NCBI GenBank assembly: GCA_944472155.2
Contig: OX235279.1
Span: forward strand, 57,881,564-57,945,563
DNA length: 64,000 bases
Reading direction: 5' to 3'
Source: Trichobilharzia szidati
Lineage: Eukaryota; Platyhelminthes; Trematoda; Strigeidida; Schistosomatidae
The notes beneath the pieces were generated by a model. The model saw only the letters and a program-made list of their open reading frames with translations, was not told the origin of the DNA and ran no database searches. Each line of letters opens with the position of its first letter. The first letter of the stretch is position 1. The translations under genes were made by a program, and so were the position numbers. Of the stretch, positions 48,426 to 59,913 are shown piece after piece.

Positions 48426-49199
48426 TTGCTATATTTAACTAAAATAATAGTCCTTAATAATTGTGTTTAAAAAGTTTTTTGGAAAACATTATGAAGTGTC
48501 AGGCTACAAGGTTAGGATATCAGTAAAATACCACTTCATTTGACTTGACACTCTGAAGCAGTTTAAAGGATTTATGCTTGTCTTTCATGAGTGTTCCAGC
48601 TTTCTGTTTCTAAAAGGAAATTACTCTTGTAAATGCTTCATTAATAATGAAGCAGCTTGGTCTTTTTAATAAACGAAAAAACCTGGAATTTATGTATGCA
48701 ATAATTGTTAATTCAATTATTCAAGAAGCTGATGCTCCATACAGACACTTTAATTAATAAGTTTATTTTAAAATTTCTCTTTGTAAATCAGTTTTTACGC
48801 TAAAATGCCCTATTGATTAGGTAAAATACTATGTAGCTGGAAAATATAAATGAAATGCGATGAGATGTATCTCAGCAACCACTTCCATTTATAAGCACTT
48901 GATGATGAAGCACACCTATTTTCTTAGGGGGAAGAGAATGTTAACTAGCTGCCAAAAACCTCGACAGATGATATGAGGTTTGAATCTGTGAAGCTAGAAC
49001 TGAAAGTCAAATGCCTACAGCTTGTGAACGAAAGCCGGGTGGTAAAAAATAGGGAAATAAAAACAAACTGTGGGAACTCAACCAAATACTGGAACACCTG
49101 AATTTAAAGTAAATTTTAAAAGGATGGACAGTCGAAAAATATACATATACATAGTAATAAAGTGATCAAAGAATGTATGTTGATACAATAACAGAAGTT
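48426..49199. other. No feature seen
   Basis: AT-rich; nothing recognised. Confidence 0.4.
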
Positions 49200-49290
49200 G
49201 GGCAGTGCGGTAGGGTATAATTCCATTATAGAAAAATTCAACTTGATAAATTTTCTAACACCCAACTATTCATCAAAATTCAAGTATTAG

Positions 49291-49617
49291 TTTGTAGGGA
49301 TTTGACTGACTGGTTACAGGATTTCATCATGAGCCGACATCGGTTAGAGAACCATTGCAAAACCTGGGAGCACTGGACAGATAATTCGTCCCAGTTTGGA
49401 ACTGTCCATCAGTACGCACCAACCGGGTTTCGGACCCAGGACCTGCTGGTTACAAGGCGAGCTCTTTGAACATCAAGCCACTAGGACCCAACCTAATAGC
49501 CAGCCCATGAATTCTAACCTCTGCCAGTCCAAGACATAGCATGATCACTAGACAATGTCTTCGGCTAGTATTTGTCCTCACACTTGACCTGCTGCACCCT
49601 ACTGGTCACGACTTCCC
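49291..49617 (-). mobile_element. SINE-like family C, full copy inside a PLE relic
   Basis: Minus-strand reading: gggaagtcgtgaccagtagg, gtcaagtgtgaggacaaata, gttagaattcatgggctggc, then the tRNA-like agctcgccttgtaaccagca and cctgggtccgaaacccggtt, and the tail ggttttgcaatggttctcta. ATTAG stands on both sides (49286-49290, 49618-49622), a weak duplication. Confidence 0.82.
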
Positions 49618-49893
49618 ATTAGAACCCAAGTAACTACCTGCCTGAATAGGGCCAGTTGCTAGAGAGCATCTCATTGATATGAATGGGGATAGTGGTGATG
49701 CTACTGCTACCTCCCTTTGTTTCTTTCTATATTTTTTCCTGCAATTTGAAGACAGTATATGTGAAAACTTCCTCAATGAGTAGTTCTGTCCTTTAAGTGA
49801 GTTCGGGATGAGTGGCCAGTTTCTCGCTAACTGCTTCCAGAGCCATATCGACTGAATGTTAGTATAAAGACTAGTTATAGCAAAACTGACCAT
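49606..49893 (-). pseudogene. PLE reverse transcriptase fragment
   Basis: Translation starts VSFAITSLYTNI and later reads REVAVASPLSPFISM. These match the two best-known RT blocks of PLEs, (V/L)SFD(V/I)TSLFTN(I/V)P and Q..G.(A/P)MGSP(L/V)SP. The catalytic aspartate of the first block is alanine here, which would abolish activity. The fragment is open for 95 codons and runs out at the SINE insertion. The YADD block is missing. Confidence 0.7.
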
Positions 49894-50229
49894 TTATTTC
49901 CGTTATATTTTATTTGAATGTAATTTTATCTGTTATTCATTTCAAGTGAATTGATCAGTCTGGAGTTTAGACGGCTTCTGATGGGACATAATATTGACGC
50001 TAAATATTTTGATAACTCATAAGTAAAAGTAATTTTAGTGTCCAGTATGGGTCTCAAATAATAACCAATTATTATATACTCTACTGATATTGTTAGTTTT
50101 AGGCGTTAAATCGACTGTAGATTTCTGAATCTTATTCACCACTGAATTTATAGTCTTATTAATATTATCATTGGCATCCTTCTTTCTGATGGTAATGCGA
50201 TCTCTCTTTAACGACGGTTAAGTTATTCT

Positions 50230-50780
50230 CATCGGCTTCCTCAGTGACTTTGTTTTATCAGTTCTAGTATCCATGATACCTAGTCGTTCTAATTTAATCA
50301 AGTTTCGCCCTATTATCTTTCTTTTTTTAATACTAATGCACACTGTGCTCAGTCCTTTTCAGCCATTGTCCTATTTATTGAACTTATTGCTACTTCTTAG
50401 CTTCAGTATACTTACAGGCTTATTCCTTTCTCGAGCACTTTCATCTCATTTGAGCCCAGGTCTCTTTTTAAGACGCTAATCAACCACATCGTTCCATCAA
50501 CAGTTGGTGAAAGTTCGTGATCAATTTATCATTTTCTTCCATTGATTTGTTAATCTTCTTAATTTGTATGTATTTTCATTCCTTAAAATCAGCTTCTTCA
50601 CTTTTTTCGTACGTTTTGAGTAGGACTTCGTAGTCTTTGTTTTTCACCAAACGTTTGAGTTTCTCAATTCCATTTCTTTAACTGGTTTGTCTCATAATAG
50701 TTCTCTGCTGAATGGCAGTCTACTGACAAGATCAGCTGTTGTTATTTTGCTTGTTGTGATTGGAATACTAAAGGGTAGGT
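50230..50780 (-). pseudogene. PLE protein, N-terminal relic
   Basis: Minus-strand frames give LKRLVKNKDYEVLLKTYEKS, then KKINKSMEENDKL, and later VLKRDLGSNEMKVLEKGISL. The last block resembles the N-terminal 'INLS...L...E..VL.KGL.F' element before the RT domain of PLEs. Stops intervene. Its position between the terminal repeat (right) and the RT relic (left), all on the same strand, supports the call. Confidence 0.6.
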
Positions 50781-51040
50781 ATTTAAGATCTGTATGATTT
50801 CTCAAACACCAAATGTTGGAAATACGTTATTTGTGAATTATATTTGAGGTTAAGAAAGTCATATTAGTTTACTGATAAGCCTCCCAATATGAGGACCCTT
50901 GATATAACAAGAAATAAGGCATTAAGACAGAATATAATTCCATCATACAATAATTTTACTTGATAAATATATACAGTGTTATTTACTGACGAGGTTTTGA
51001 GCACAGTTTATTGGTCATAGTCAGCATGTTCCGAAAATTT

Positions 51041-52254
51041 GTGTATCAAATTTGAGAAAGGCATTTATCCGGAAACGTAGTATGAGGATGAGGAGCCTGT
51101 GGAAATATCAAAGCATTTTTCCGCCTGAGCTGCTTTCTATCTCTTTAAATCCACTTTCTTTTGAAGTTAGAAAACACTGATACTTTTCGTAACCTTTATC
51201 AATTTCGGTTGACTAAAGGAGTTAGCCATTATATCTATCTATATTTTTGTCTTCACATCGCCTAATATATTTAAATCACATAGCGCTACATAAAGAGATT
51301 CACTTGTACGAAATAATGTCTTTATCTAACTTCAGTGGTTTAAGGAGAAAGTGTTTATTAAGTTTTCAGAGAAGAAGAAAAGTATAGTCGATATTTGTGT
51401 AAAGGTATTGATGATTTTTGTCCACTTGGGATACCTCTACTTTTATTGATCTTTCGAATATTTGACTAGGCTCTGTGAAACTAATGAACGGTTCATGGTG
51501 ATGAAAAAAGTTGATAATTAATATGCAGAGAGCATAATGCATGTTAAGCAATCTATCTATGTATCACACATCGAAATTCTAACTCCCGTTGCTTCATTTT
51601 ATGCTAGTAGTGTCGAGAAAAATGTAAAGAAAACTTCAGGTTGACTTTCTTTATTAGACAAGTGGATGGTACCAATCATTCACTTTTAATTCACCTGCAA
51701 GGCTTGATAGCACATTCCCTTTTTAAGGATTTAAAACAAACAACAAAGGTTAATACACACAGAGATATACACATACTTTTGGAAATACATTGGGAGATAT
51801 AAGATTAACAAGTAAATCAACTACATTGAATTGATCGTGCAAAACGAAATGTGTGAATGTTATTCAGGTCATGTTCAAATAGATTAGGGGAAGGGAGTAT
51901 GTGAGATTAAAATTAAGATAAAATGCATTACTCTTCAATTACGTCAGTGAGACAAACAATTAGTCACTAGAGAAGGAACTTATATATGTCAAGAATGGGG
52001 AAGTGAGTAATATAAATATTAATAGTTATGATTATAATGCTGAAATGAGTTAAGATAATGGTACTATTAAAAGATAGCTTTAAATAAATCAGAAATAATA
52101 ATAAGAGGTAGAATAAGGTGCTAATAACAATAACAACATTTAATAAGTTAAACGTATTACCATGGTAGATTCAAAGTGATGACCATTTCCTTTTGTACAT
52201 GGAAACCTGGTTTATAAACTAAAATCGCACAAGCCTACTCACTTGCAAGCATCT
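51041..52254. other. No feature seen
   Basis: AT-rich; nothing recognised. Confidence 0.4.
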
Positions 52255-52740
52255 TCATGTTTCATTGTCTGCTGACAAAAGTGAATGACTTGACAGCATA
52301 GATATCATATCTGTAGTCCCTAAGGTGTTTTGTTATTGAGCTATTTGGCACTTTGAATTCAACTGTTTTCAGCCACTTTACAAATGCTCCATCATGCGAG
52401 TAGACAATCGCCTTTCTGTACGACCCATGCATTTACTTCCACAAACACAAACAAATTGATAAACGCAGTCTGAAGGGTCGAGGATTGGAAACTGGTCATT
52501 CCTAGATTGTTGAAGCACTAACTTGGTCGTGTTAAGGAATAGAAAATCGATGCAGTATAATAAGTTCTCTTGACAGATTTGTCAAGTCTTCGGCTGACTA
52601 CTTCCTGCAGATGTTATCTCCTTTGAGAGGCAAATTGTCATAAATAGATTTCACCAGAATTATTTGGAAAGATTTTGCAGACGCTCATTTTCTTATAGTA
52701 TTTATTAATGAACTCATCAGGATATACATTATTAGATGAA
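52255..52740 (-). pseudogene. PLE endonuclease remnant, second type
   Basis: Minus-strand residues CVYQFVCVCGSKCMGRTERR then LSTRMMEHL (about 52475-52380), followed by WLKTVEFKVPNSSITKHLRD and SFTFVSRQ. This is the GIY-YIG domain of PLEs in the subtype with a C-x-C-G-S...(Y)GRTERRL start; the Tyr of YVG is Met here. It differs clearly from the remnant at 18.5-18.9 kb (C-N-C...GQSG), so two PLE lineages are present. Upstream residues near 52700-52560 are out of frame. No RT recognised. Confidence 0.72.
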
Positions 52741-52986
52741 ATATCCTTCAGAGCTGAACATATATACTAAAATTAAATGCAATGATTTGTTTATACATTT
52801 AGGTTTTTCTCAGGAATGATGACGGATTAAAATTTGTTTTCGTGTCGGATAGTTAGTTAATTACTACCCCTGATCCCAGATATTTTGCCACTAGGCAGTT
52901 ATTAGTAAGGCATATTTCCAAAACAGTAAGTCATTTAACTTAGTGACCACGTCACAAATTTAACTGGCAAGGGTTAGTCATCAAAT

Positions 52987-53024
<38 letters not shown>

Positions 53025-54799
53025 TACATATATATATATATACTGAACAAATAATGAATTCCCTATAATACTTCAAAAAGTCAATCTCAGGCCGGTTCAT
53101 ATAAGAGGTAGCACCTATGACTGAAGTGGCAGATGATGCAAGTTTGAAGATAAGATGACAGAATATCAGTTCTTTCGAGACTACAGGTGTGCCCTACCCA
53201 GTAAACTTTCCGTCAATCGCTTTCAATCATCCAAAGCCGAATCACATTACTCTACAACGGCAAGCCTGCTGGTCTTTAGTCAACACTGCACAATTTATGC
53301 ATAAGATTCAGTGGGCTTCAAAGACCACACAACACAAATCCGGTTTCCTCCTGATGATCGATTAGAAGTTTAGCTATAATAATAATAATAATGAAAACTT
53401 TTTCCGGAAACATTTTTGGTGATAACATTTTCAAGGGGAATCTCGTAAAACAAGAAATGTTTTTACTTTTCCTTCGTATTATACAATAGTCCTTCTCTAT
53501 AGACGTGTATATTTATGATAATCTGTGGATTCCGAAACTAAACCAATTACTTTTAAAGTAAATTAAAAAAAAGGGAGAATCTCATATTTTTCTTAACAAG
53601 CTATGGCTAAGAATGAAAATGATTCATCTAGAAATAGAATATTTCAGTTGTCCATGCCAAGCGTTCGTAGTCTGTAGTTATGTGAGCTTTGAATCAATTT
53701 TTAAGGTTGTTTGAGAACGACTCTTTTGATTTATCCTCGTTTTAATTGCAGCAAAATGAAATCGTTCACTACTAGTTTATATCTTATCCTAAGACTGTTG
53801 TCTTCTTGCGATTAAACGTTTTCCTTCCCTCCCTTCAGATAATTGTTCACTTTGGTGTTACTGGTTGGTTGCATTGGCAAACAACCGTTATTGCAAGGTA
53901 AATACTAAAGCTGCATTACCTCGTTAAGTCTTAACCCACCAACTGTGTTAGAGTAAATAGCAGGGAGAAGTGATTATTTGTAGTTAGTTAGGTAAAATGC
54001 ATTGTTTGTGTGATAATGTAAGGGATACATCTATTTCGGTGAAACAGTCGACAAAACATTTAGTTCTAGTAGTTACTTTAGGTTGAAAAAGGTTAGCCCA
54101 GTGGTACAGTTATTCAGATAAAATTACCTTTCTTAACCTCTCTTCATGCATACTGAAACCACGCACAAATCCATCTTTGCCAATTTTCTGAGTGCCAGAT
54201 AGTATCTGTAAATTGCTTATGTTCCAATGAACTAAATATACTGGCTTCTTTTGAAATATGACTCAAAACAGCACTTAACTCAGGTTTTTAGTGTTTTATT
54301 TGTCTGAAAGTGGCTATTTAGCTTTTGTCTACTCAAAGCGTCTGCATACCAGTAGATAACAGTGTGTTTACTATGAGATGCATCAGTTCATTCAACAAAT
54401 CTTAACATATATATATAATCAGAGCATACCATCTGTATACTGGATAATGCTTCGCCATTTGAAACGACTGGTTAGAGGTTCGTGTTTTACTGAAAACAAC
54501 ATCCCTCAATAGTGTGCATGTACATTTGGCTCTTAAGTTGCAAATAAGGTAAAACGCACTACCATGAATTTACAAGCGTCCAATCATATATATACTGATG
54601 CATTTAAAACTACAAATCTTCAGTATATTAAAAATCCCCATAGTATAATCAGAACAAGATGATTATAAGCGAACAATTGTTTTTGATGAATTCTTCCTCA
54701 GGCTCTACAGTCATAAATCCATGAATATTATGATACAGATAGCCATTAAAGGCATGTGAAAATTATATACGAAACTGTAATAGGGTACGTATTCATAAA

Positions 54800-54843
<44 letters not shown>
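54800..54843. repeat. (TA)n microsatellite
   Basis: A TA run of some 40 bp followed by an AG-rich run. The mirror copy at 61045-61071 is about 20 bp shorter, which gives one of the few length differences between the arms. Confidence 0.9.
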
Positions 54844-54853
<10 letters not shown>

Positions 54854-55225
54854 GAGAAAGAGAGAGAGAACTGGTTAGTTTTTTTAATATTGTCAAATGA
54901 ACGTATATAAAATGTGCAGTCATTGAGAACATAAGATAAAGTGTGAATAGACAAATGGGTGGCGTAGTATTGTATTAATAGTCAACAGAACATAAGTTTC
55001 ATTCGAGATTGGGGGTGAGTTATATTCAGTGGTGTGAGAGGCAGATGACTATGACAAAATACATACAAACAAATATCAAAAAATGGGGAACACTGAATGT
55101 AAGTGCAAGTAAGGGCTGACAGATATCAAGTGTAGTGATCAAATAAAGAGGTTAGATTGAGAACTGTAATAAAATACTGGAACATAATAAGCTTAGTGTA
55201 AATTGCAAAAGGTTAACAAAAAGTA

Positions 55226-55560
55226 AGAAGTCGTGGCCAGTGAGGTCAAACTAGTCAAGTGTGAGGATGGATTTCCCACCGATGACATTGGTTGGTGGTC
55301 GCATTAAATCACGAACTGGTAGAAGTTAGAATTCATGCGCTGGCCATTGAATCGGGTCCAAGTGGCTGAATGGTATACGAGCTTGCCTTGTAACCGGAAG
55401 GTCGTGGTTTCGAACTTCAGTGGGTGCGTACTGCCGATGATCCCCAAACTAGGACGAAGCAGCTACCCAGTACTCCCTGGTTTTCAATGGTTCTCTAACT
55501 GATGTCAATCCGTGATCAACTCGTATAAACAAATCTAATCTTTACAAACCAACTATTGAA
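55226..55560 (+). mobile_element. SINE-like family C, reference copy (left arm)
   Basis: About 335 bp: a leading part (gaagtcgtggccagtgaggt to gttagaattcatgcgctggc), a tRNA-like part with an A-box-like agtggctgaatggtatacga and a B-box-like gtggtttcgaacttcagtg, and a tail (ggttttcaatggttctctaa, tccgtgatcaactcgtataa, tttacaaaccaact). No long poly(A). The leader of about 130 bp before the tRNA-like part is unusual for a plain tRNA-SINE. Confidence 0.82.
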
Positions 55561-55983
55561 AATTGTTAGCCTTTGCTGGGTTTTTTTTGAAATTCGTATT
55601 GAGGAATAAATGTTTTCAACTTTTCAAGGTTACTGCTGATTTATTAAGATGGGAATGTGATAGAAATGTATAACTTATGTGTTAGGTATTAGAAATTATT
55701 ACTTCAGTGTTATTGGAATTTGGATAATTGATTCCTGTGATAATTTATGATATGATTACTGCAAAAGTATTGATTCACGAATGACACTTGACTAATTTAC
55801 TAATTCCAAAACTCATTCAGTTATTTGAGATGCACGCAGTCTGAACAGCATATTTATTCGATACATTTAGAAAACCTGACATTAGCTTGAAAACATAGTG
55901 AAGACTTGAATCCGAGTAAGCTGAAAGTTTTCACGTTGTTTCCATTTAGATGAATGCACTAAACGCTATGCGGGGAGAAGTTC

Positions 55984-56938
55984 TTTACTCCTGGGTTAGC
56001 ACAAAGTTATGTTAAAACTAGACTGGTAGGAATTCCAGTCACTTACTACTGAATCCATTTAATCAAATCTGCTGAAGTGTCTTCATTGTAATTTCTTGAA
56101 TTCTTCATCAATGTGGATGATTCCAAATCGTAATGTAAACAAATCATCAACTTCTGCTAATTTTTGGATCTTATGAAAAAGGCAAATTTGTATTAGATAG
56201 GTTAACTTTAGGGTAGTACACAGATTACAAATCGAAAACAATGAATTGTGATCCGAATTTGAGAAGAAACTTGTATTTCAAAGTAACGGTATCTTAAAAC
56301 GTGCCAATTCCTACATTTCTCTGTTTTGCACAATTCATTTTATGAAAATATGAAGTTTTTATGTGATGTCATGAAAATGTATAGAGGAAGGCTTGACTCC
56401 AGTTGTTCATTTATTTACACCACAATATTTTAGGGAAAAATATTTCGTGTATGAAAAAAAACTGAAGTTTTACTTAGTAGCCGTCTTCATCTAGGAATCA
56501 TTAGTTTATTTGGAAAGTGAGTTATCCTCACTTTATGAGTATTATGTATCAAAAACGTCGGATGCTCTACGAGTATGACGTTTACATGAGACACTGTAAA
56601 TCAAACCGTATCTCGTACAACCGCTTTCTTCAGTGCGACCACCTAATATGCAGAGTGTCTTATGAATGGTTTTCTCCCTATTCTTGTAACTATCATTTAA
56701 CATTGTTATTATATCCGGTTATTTTATGATGCTTACTATTTTAGCTAATTCATTTAACTTATTTGCATCTTATTATCCTTACATAACAAATCCATCCGTT
56801 CTTCTAAGTCTTCATTATCTTTTAAATTATTGAATATTTAACAGCTTGTTTTTAACCTCTACTAACTGACTGTCTTGATTTCCATTATCGGATATTTTAA
56901 ACCCTCGAGTACCTCATAACCGATAATTCCTCTTCACT
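55984..56938. other. No feature seen (centre of the large inverted repeat)
   Basis: AT-rich. A 70-codon frame at 56517-56729 (+) has no motif. Confidence 0.4.
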
Positions 56939-57197
56939 AACACCTCTACATAGTGCGTCGGTGGCATAGCGGTTAGGAGGCTCGCCGGCCATGCACATGG
57001 TCCGGGGTTCGATCCCCGGCCGACGCACTCCTTTACGTCGCTAAGCCAGAAATAATGCTGGTGAAGAGGAAAGGTTAGACATGAGGCTAGCGACCCCATC
57101 CTGTAAAATAAACGCTGCTAAAGAAACTTCAAGCCACTAGCTTGAAGCCCTATGTTCCACTGGGGAACATGAATGAAAAAAAAAACACCTCTACATA
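56939..57197 (+). mobile_element. SINE family A, full copy with 14-bp target duplication
   Basis: Element 56953-57183; the duplication aacacctctacata is exact at 56939-56952 and 57184-57197. Head: acceptor-like arms gcgtcgg and ccgacgc pair, the A box is tggcatagcggttagg and the B box gggttcgatcccc. Body: taagccagaaataatgct, gaggctagcgaccccatc. Tail: gaagccctatgttcc (57144-57158), an inverted ccactgggg word, then A's. The middle of the head (ccatgcacatgg) is a short palindrome in place of a normal anticodon arm, so it is a SINE promoter and not a tRNA gene. The best copy in the window. Confidence 0.95.
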
Positions 57198-58227
57198 ACT
57201 GGTATAATGTGAAATTATGAGTATATATATGTGTTGAGCCACTGATGAACAGCTATTTGGAAATATATGTTTCTTTACTCAGTTTGTTGCTCTTTTTCCA
57301 AGTGTGTAAATGTTAATTTTTAAAAACAGAAATCGCTGAAGACTTCGACTATTTATGGGAAGGAAATATGTCTCTAGGTAAATTAGCTGTTCTCAGGATG
57401 GCCGCAACATTTCACTTGTACTTTTTTCTTTTCGTTTGGTCAGTTTAATTCCACTTATTAGTGATGTAAACTGAAGTATAGAATTCACTGCACTATTTCA
57501 CTTAATCTTAGCGAAAGCAGTAATGGAATTCATCTTATGTAATGTGATGTATTTACTAATTCTCCTTCTCTTCTCCGCCATATGAAGAACTCAGGAACTA
57601 TTAAATTTCATTCTGTTACTATTAAACTTGATGTGTCAAAAACTGCTTTATTATTATCATCGCTATTATTATTATTGTAATTAGTGTGCAATATCTAGAG
57701 CATTCTTCAGGTTTCTATTTTCAACAGATCTTAATAATTCATTTATGCTTATTCAGAATTTTAAAACTAATTGGTAACGATGTAACATTTGTCCTAAATT
57801 TATCTTATTGTCAGAGTTAACGCCTAGTTTGATTTTAACTACGCTCTGCTCATACAAAACATAGCCTTCAAGATGAACATTGTTTAACTAGATATGTTGC
57901 TTAATGAACGAAGCGCGTCACTTGCCATATGCAAGCAGTTTCTCTCTGACTGTCAGCTGATTCTCCAAACCTATGACCGAGCTTCTATTTTAGAAGTTGC
58001 ACGAAAATTTTTGTCATATATTTGTCTGTAAATTTTGTGCAGCTTATTCCTTAAAAAGTTAGGCTCACCTGTTCATATATATACAATAACATTTATTCAT
58101 AGAGTGAAATGTCTCATTACTTGCATAATCAAGTCTGTTGATACTTAACAAGACAATATATTCATACTGATGAGATGAAACAGATTTTAGTTCTAAAATT
58201 CTTATCAAAATGACTTATTTTAACTAA
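57198..58227. other. No feature seen
   Basis: AT-rich; nothing recognised. Confidence 0.4.
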
Positions 58228-58538
58228 TACTGTCAATGAACGAATTAGTAGATTGCTTTAAAATTTGTGCGTCGCTGGCACAGAGGTTAGGGCGTTCGTC
58301 GACCATGCACATGGTCCGGGGTTCGATCCCCGATCGACGCACTCCTTTACCTAGCTAAGCCAGTAACAAAGCTGGTAAAGACGAAAGGCTGGACTTGAGG
58401 CTAGCAACCTCATCCTGCAAAAATAAACACTGCTACAGAAACTTCAAGGCTCTAGCTTGAAGCCCGATGTCCCACTGGGAACGTGAAGGAATAAAAAAAT
58501 ACTTTCAATTAACAAATTAGTAGATTGATTTGAAATTA
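58228..58538 (+). mobile_element. SINE family A with a long imperfect flanking repeat
   Basis: Element 58267-58499, full length with head, body, tail (gaagcccgatgtcccactgg) and A-rich end. It is flanked by 39-bp direct repeats (58228-58266 and 58500-58538) sharing words such as attagtagatt with about six mismatches. That is longer than the 13-14 bp duplications of the other copies. Confidence 0.9.
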
Positions 58539-58689
58539 TGACGACTAGAAAGTTATATCGAATTGACTGGAAGACTTTGAAAAGATAACAGCACAACATT
58601 AGTAGCGGCTTTTGATCTAACTTAAAATCAAACAAACTAACACTTGAAAATTAATCTAATGCTCACTAGTGACTGGCTATGGAATGAAG

Positions 58690-59012
58690 CTGCCTGGAGT
58701 TCTAGTAAGATGTCCTGACCAGTGAATTTCATTAAGTCAAGTGTGAGGACAAGTACTCACCGATGACACTGTTTAGTGGTGGTGCTGTAAATGAGGTAAT
58801 TTGGCAGAAATCAGATTCTATGGGTGATTGGACTCTATCCTATTGGATGAATAGTCAGAGGACGCGCCTTTTCGCCTGAAGGTTTTGTTTTCGATAACCT
58901 GGGAATTCATAGTTGAGTATTTCCAAAGGGTGTCAAACCAAGTTTTCAGCGGTTCTTTAAATGATTTCAGCTCATGATCTAACTTCGAACCTATGAAATC
59001 TGTGCAAACCAG
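58690..59012 (+). mobile_element. SINE-like family C, diverged copy
   Basis: gatgtcctgaccagtgaatt, agtcaagtgtgaggacaagt, actcaccgatgacactgttt, a tRNA-like part with gttttgttttcgataacctg, and the tail tcagcggttctttaaatgat, in the same order as the reference copy. Followed by a TA run at 59020-59048. Confidence 0.72.
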
Positions 59013-59048
59013 TACTTATACATACATATATATATATATATATACATA

Positions 59049-59843
59049 TAATGATCTATTCATAACTGCTATTTTTTATTCAAAGGAAAGTATCATGACG
59101 GTGTTGAGATGATTAATCGCCTGGAATTGAAGAGAACTGTGTTTATGCGGAAATAATATGATCTTCTTTTACTAACTAAAAGCTTTCCTGCATAAAATAA
59201 ACATATTAGAAATGAATCAAAGGCTTGTGAAATGCATCTGTAAGGACAAATGAAGCACTTAATGTCAAGTTCATCGTTTATTTTTGCATCAGAAAAACTA
59301 GTTTCATAATGAAATATATAATTTCTTTCTTTTAGTTTTAGCCATCCTCTGTTTGTAAACCTCAGTTATTTTCAATTAGGAGACATGTGAACTGCCTGTG
59401 TTCCAAAGACAAGACTTAAAATCTAACATAACACTACTGACTTCATTTCATTACATTACAAGATATTTCAATTACTACAATCTAGTGGAATAAATATATC
59501 GGAAAAAACTGATATGATTAACTTTTTTTAAGATCGCCATTCGCCCTAATTAATAATTAAAAAGAGGAATATTCTGTCTCTTTCGTGGACAGCGTATCGC
59601 TTTAGAACTTTTCTGTTCATTTACTCATGTATTCATACTCCTTGACTTTAAGAGAAGGTCGAACTCAGAGGAATTTATCTCCACGCTTGGAAAGGAGTAA
59701 CAAAATCAATAACAGGTGCCATTTTATCTCGTTTAGTGAATAATGAACATCATATCGAAATAGGTGAGTCTATTACGGTTGTATGCATTCTTATTGATTT
59801 TCAACTAGTTCACTTTACTCTATTATTACCAAGACGATGTTTA
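59049..59843. other. No feature seen
   Basis: AT-rich; nothing recognised. Confidence 0.4.
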
Positions 59844-59907
59844 ACGAGTTGATCACGGATTGACATCAGTAAGAGAACCATTGAAAATCAGGGAGTACTG
59901 GAGCAGA
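59844..59907 (-). mobile_element. SINE-like family C, 3' fragment at the inner edge of the inverted repeat
   Basis: gagttgatcacggattgaca, cagtaagagaaccattgaaa, cagggagtactgg: the SINE C tail in minus orientation, cut off just before the right arm begins at 59914. A copy of the same element lies in full 430 bp further right (60337-60671). Confidence 0.82.
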
Positions 59908-59913
59908 AGAAGG

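Larger units (their letters stand above)
49200..51040 (-). mobile_element. Decayed Penelope-like element with terminal repeats
   Basis: From right to left on the minus strand: a terminal repeat with hammerhead-like motif and gatggaattatattc (51040-50925), an N-terminal coding relic (about 50780-50230), an RT relic (49893-49621), a SINE C insertion (49291-49617), and a terminal fragment ggaattataccctaccgcac (about 49250-49200). Both ends carry the same words (tttatcaagt..., atggaattata) in the same orientation, as PLE pseudo-LTRs do. This links the fold-backs at 5.2 and 17.9 kb to PLEs. Confidence 0.7.
52772..55983. repeat. Left arm of a 3.2-kb inverted repeat
   Basis: Reverse complement of 59914-63131. 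Paired positions sum to 115903 at the outer edge, 115877 in the middle (53401-54720) and 115897 near the centre; the shifts come from TA microsatellites of different length (around 53005-53041 and 54800-54843). Single-base differences are few (for example at 52845, 52917 and 53807). The pairing stops sharply outside 52772 and inside 55983. The arm contains a SINE C copy (55226-55560), (CT)n(TA)n at 52986-53041 and (AAT)n near 53379. Confidence 0.95.

Noticed and set aside
56953..57030. Functional tRNA gene
   Set aside because: The A and B boxes and acceptor pairing exist, but there is no proper anticodon arm and the same head recurs with SINE bodies and target duplications.
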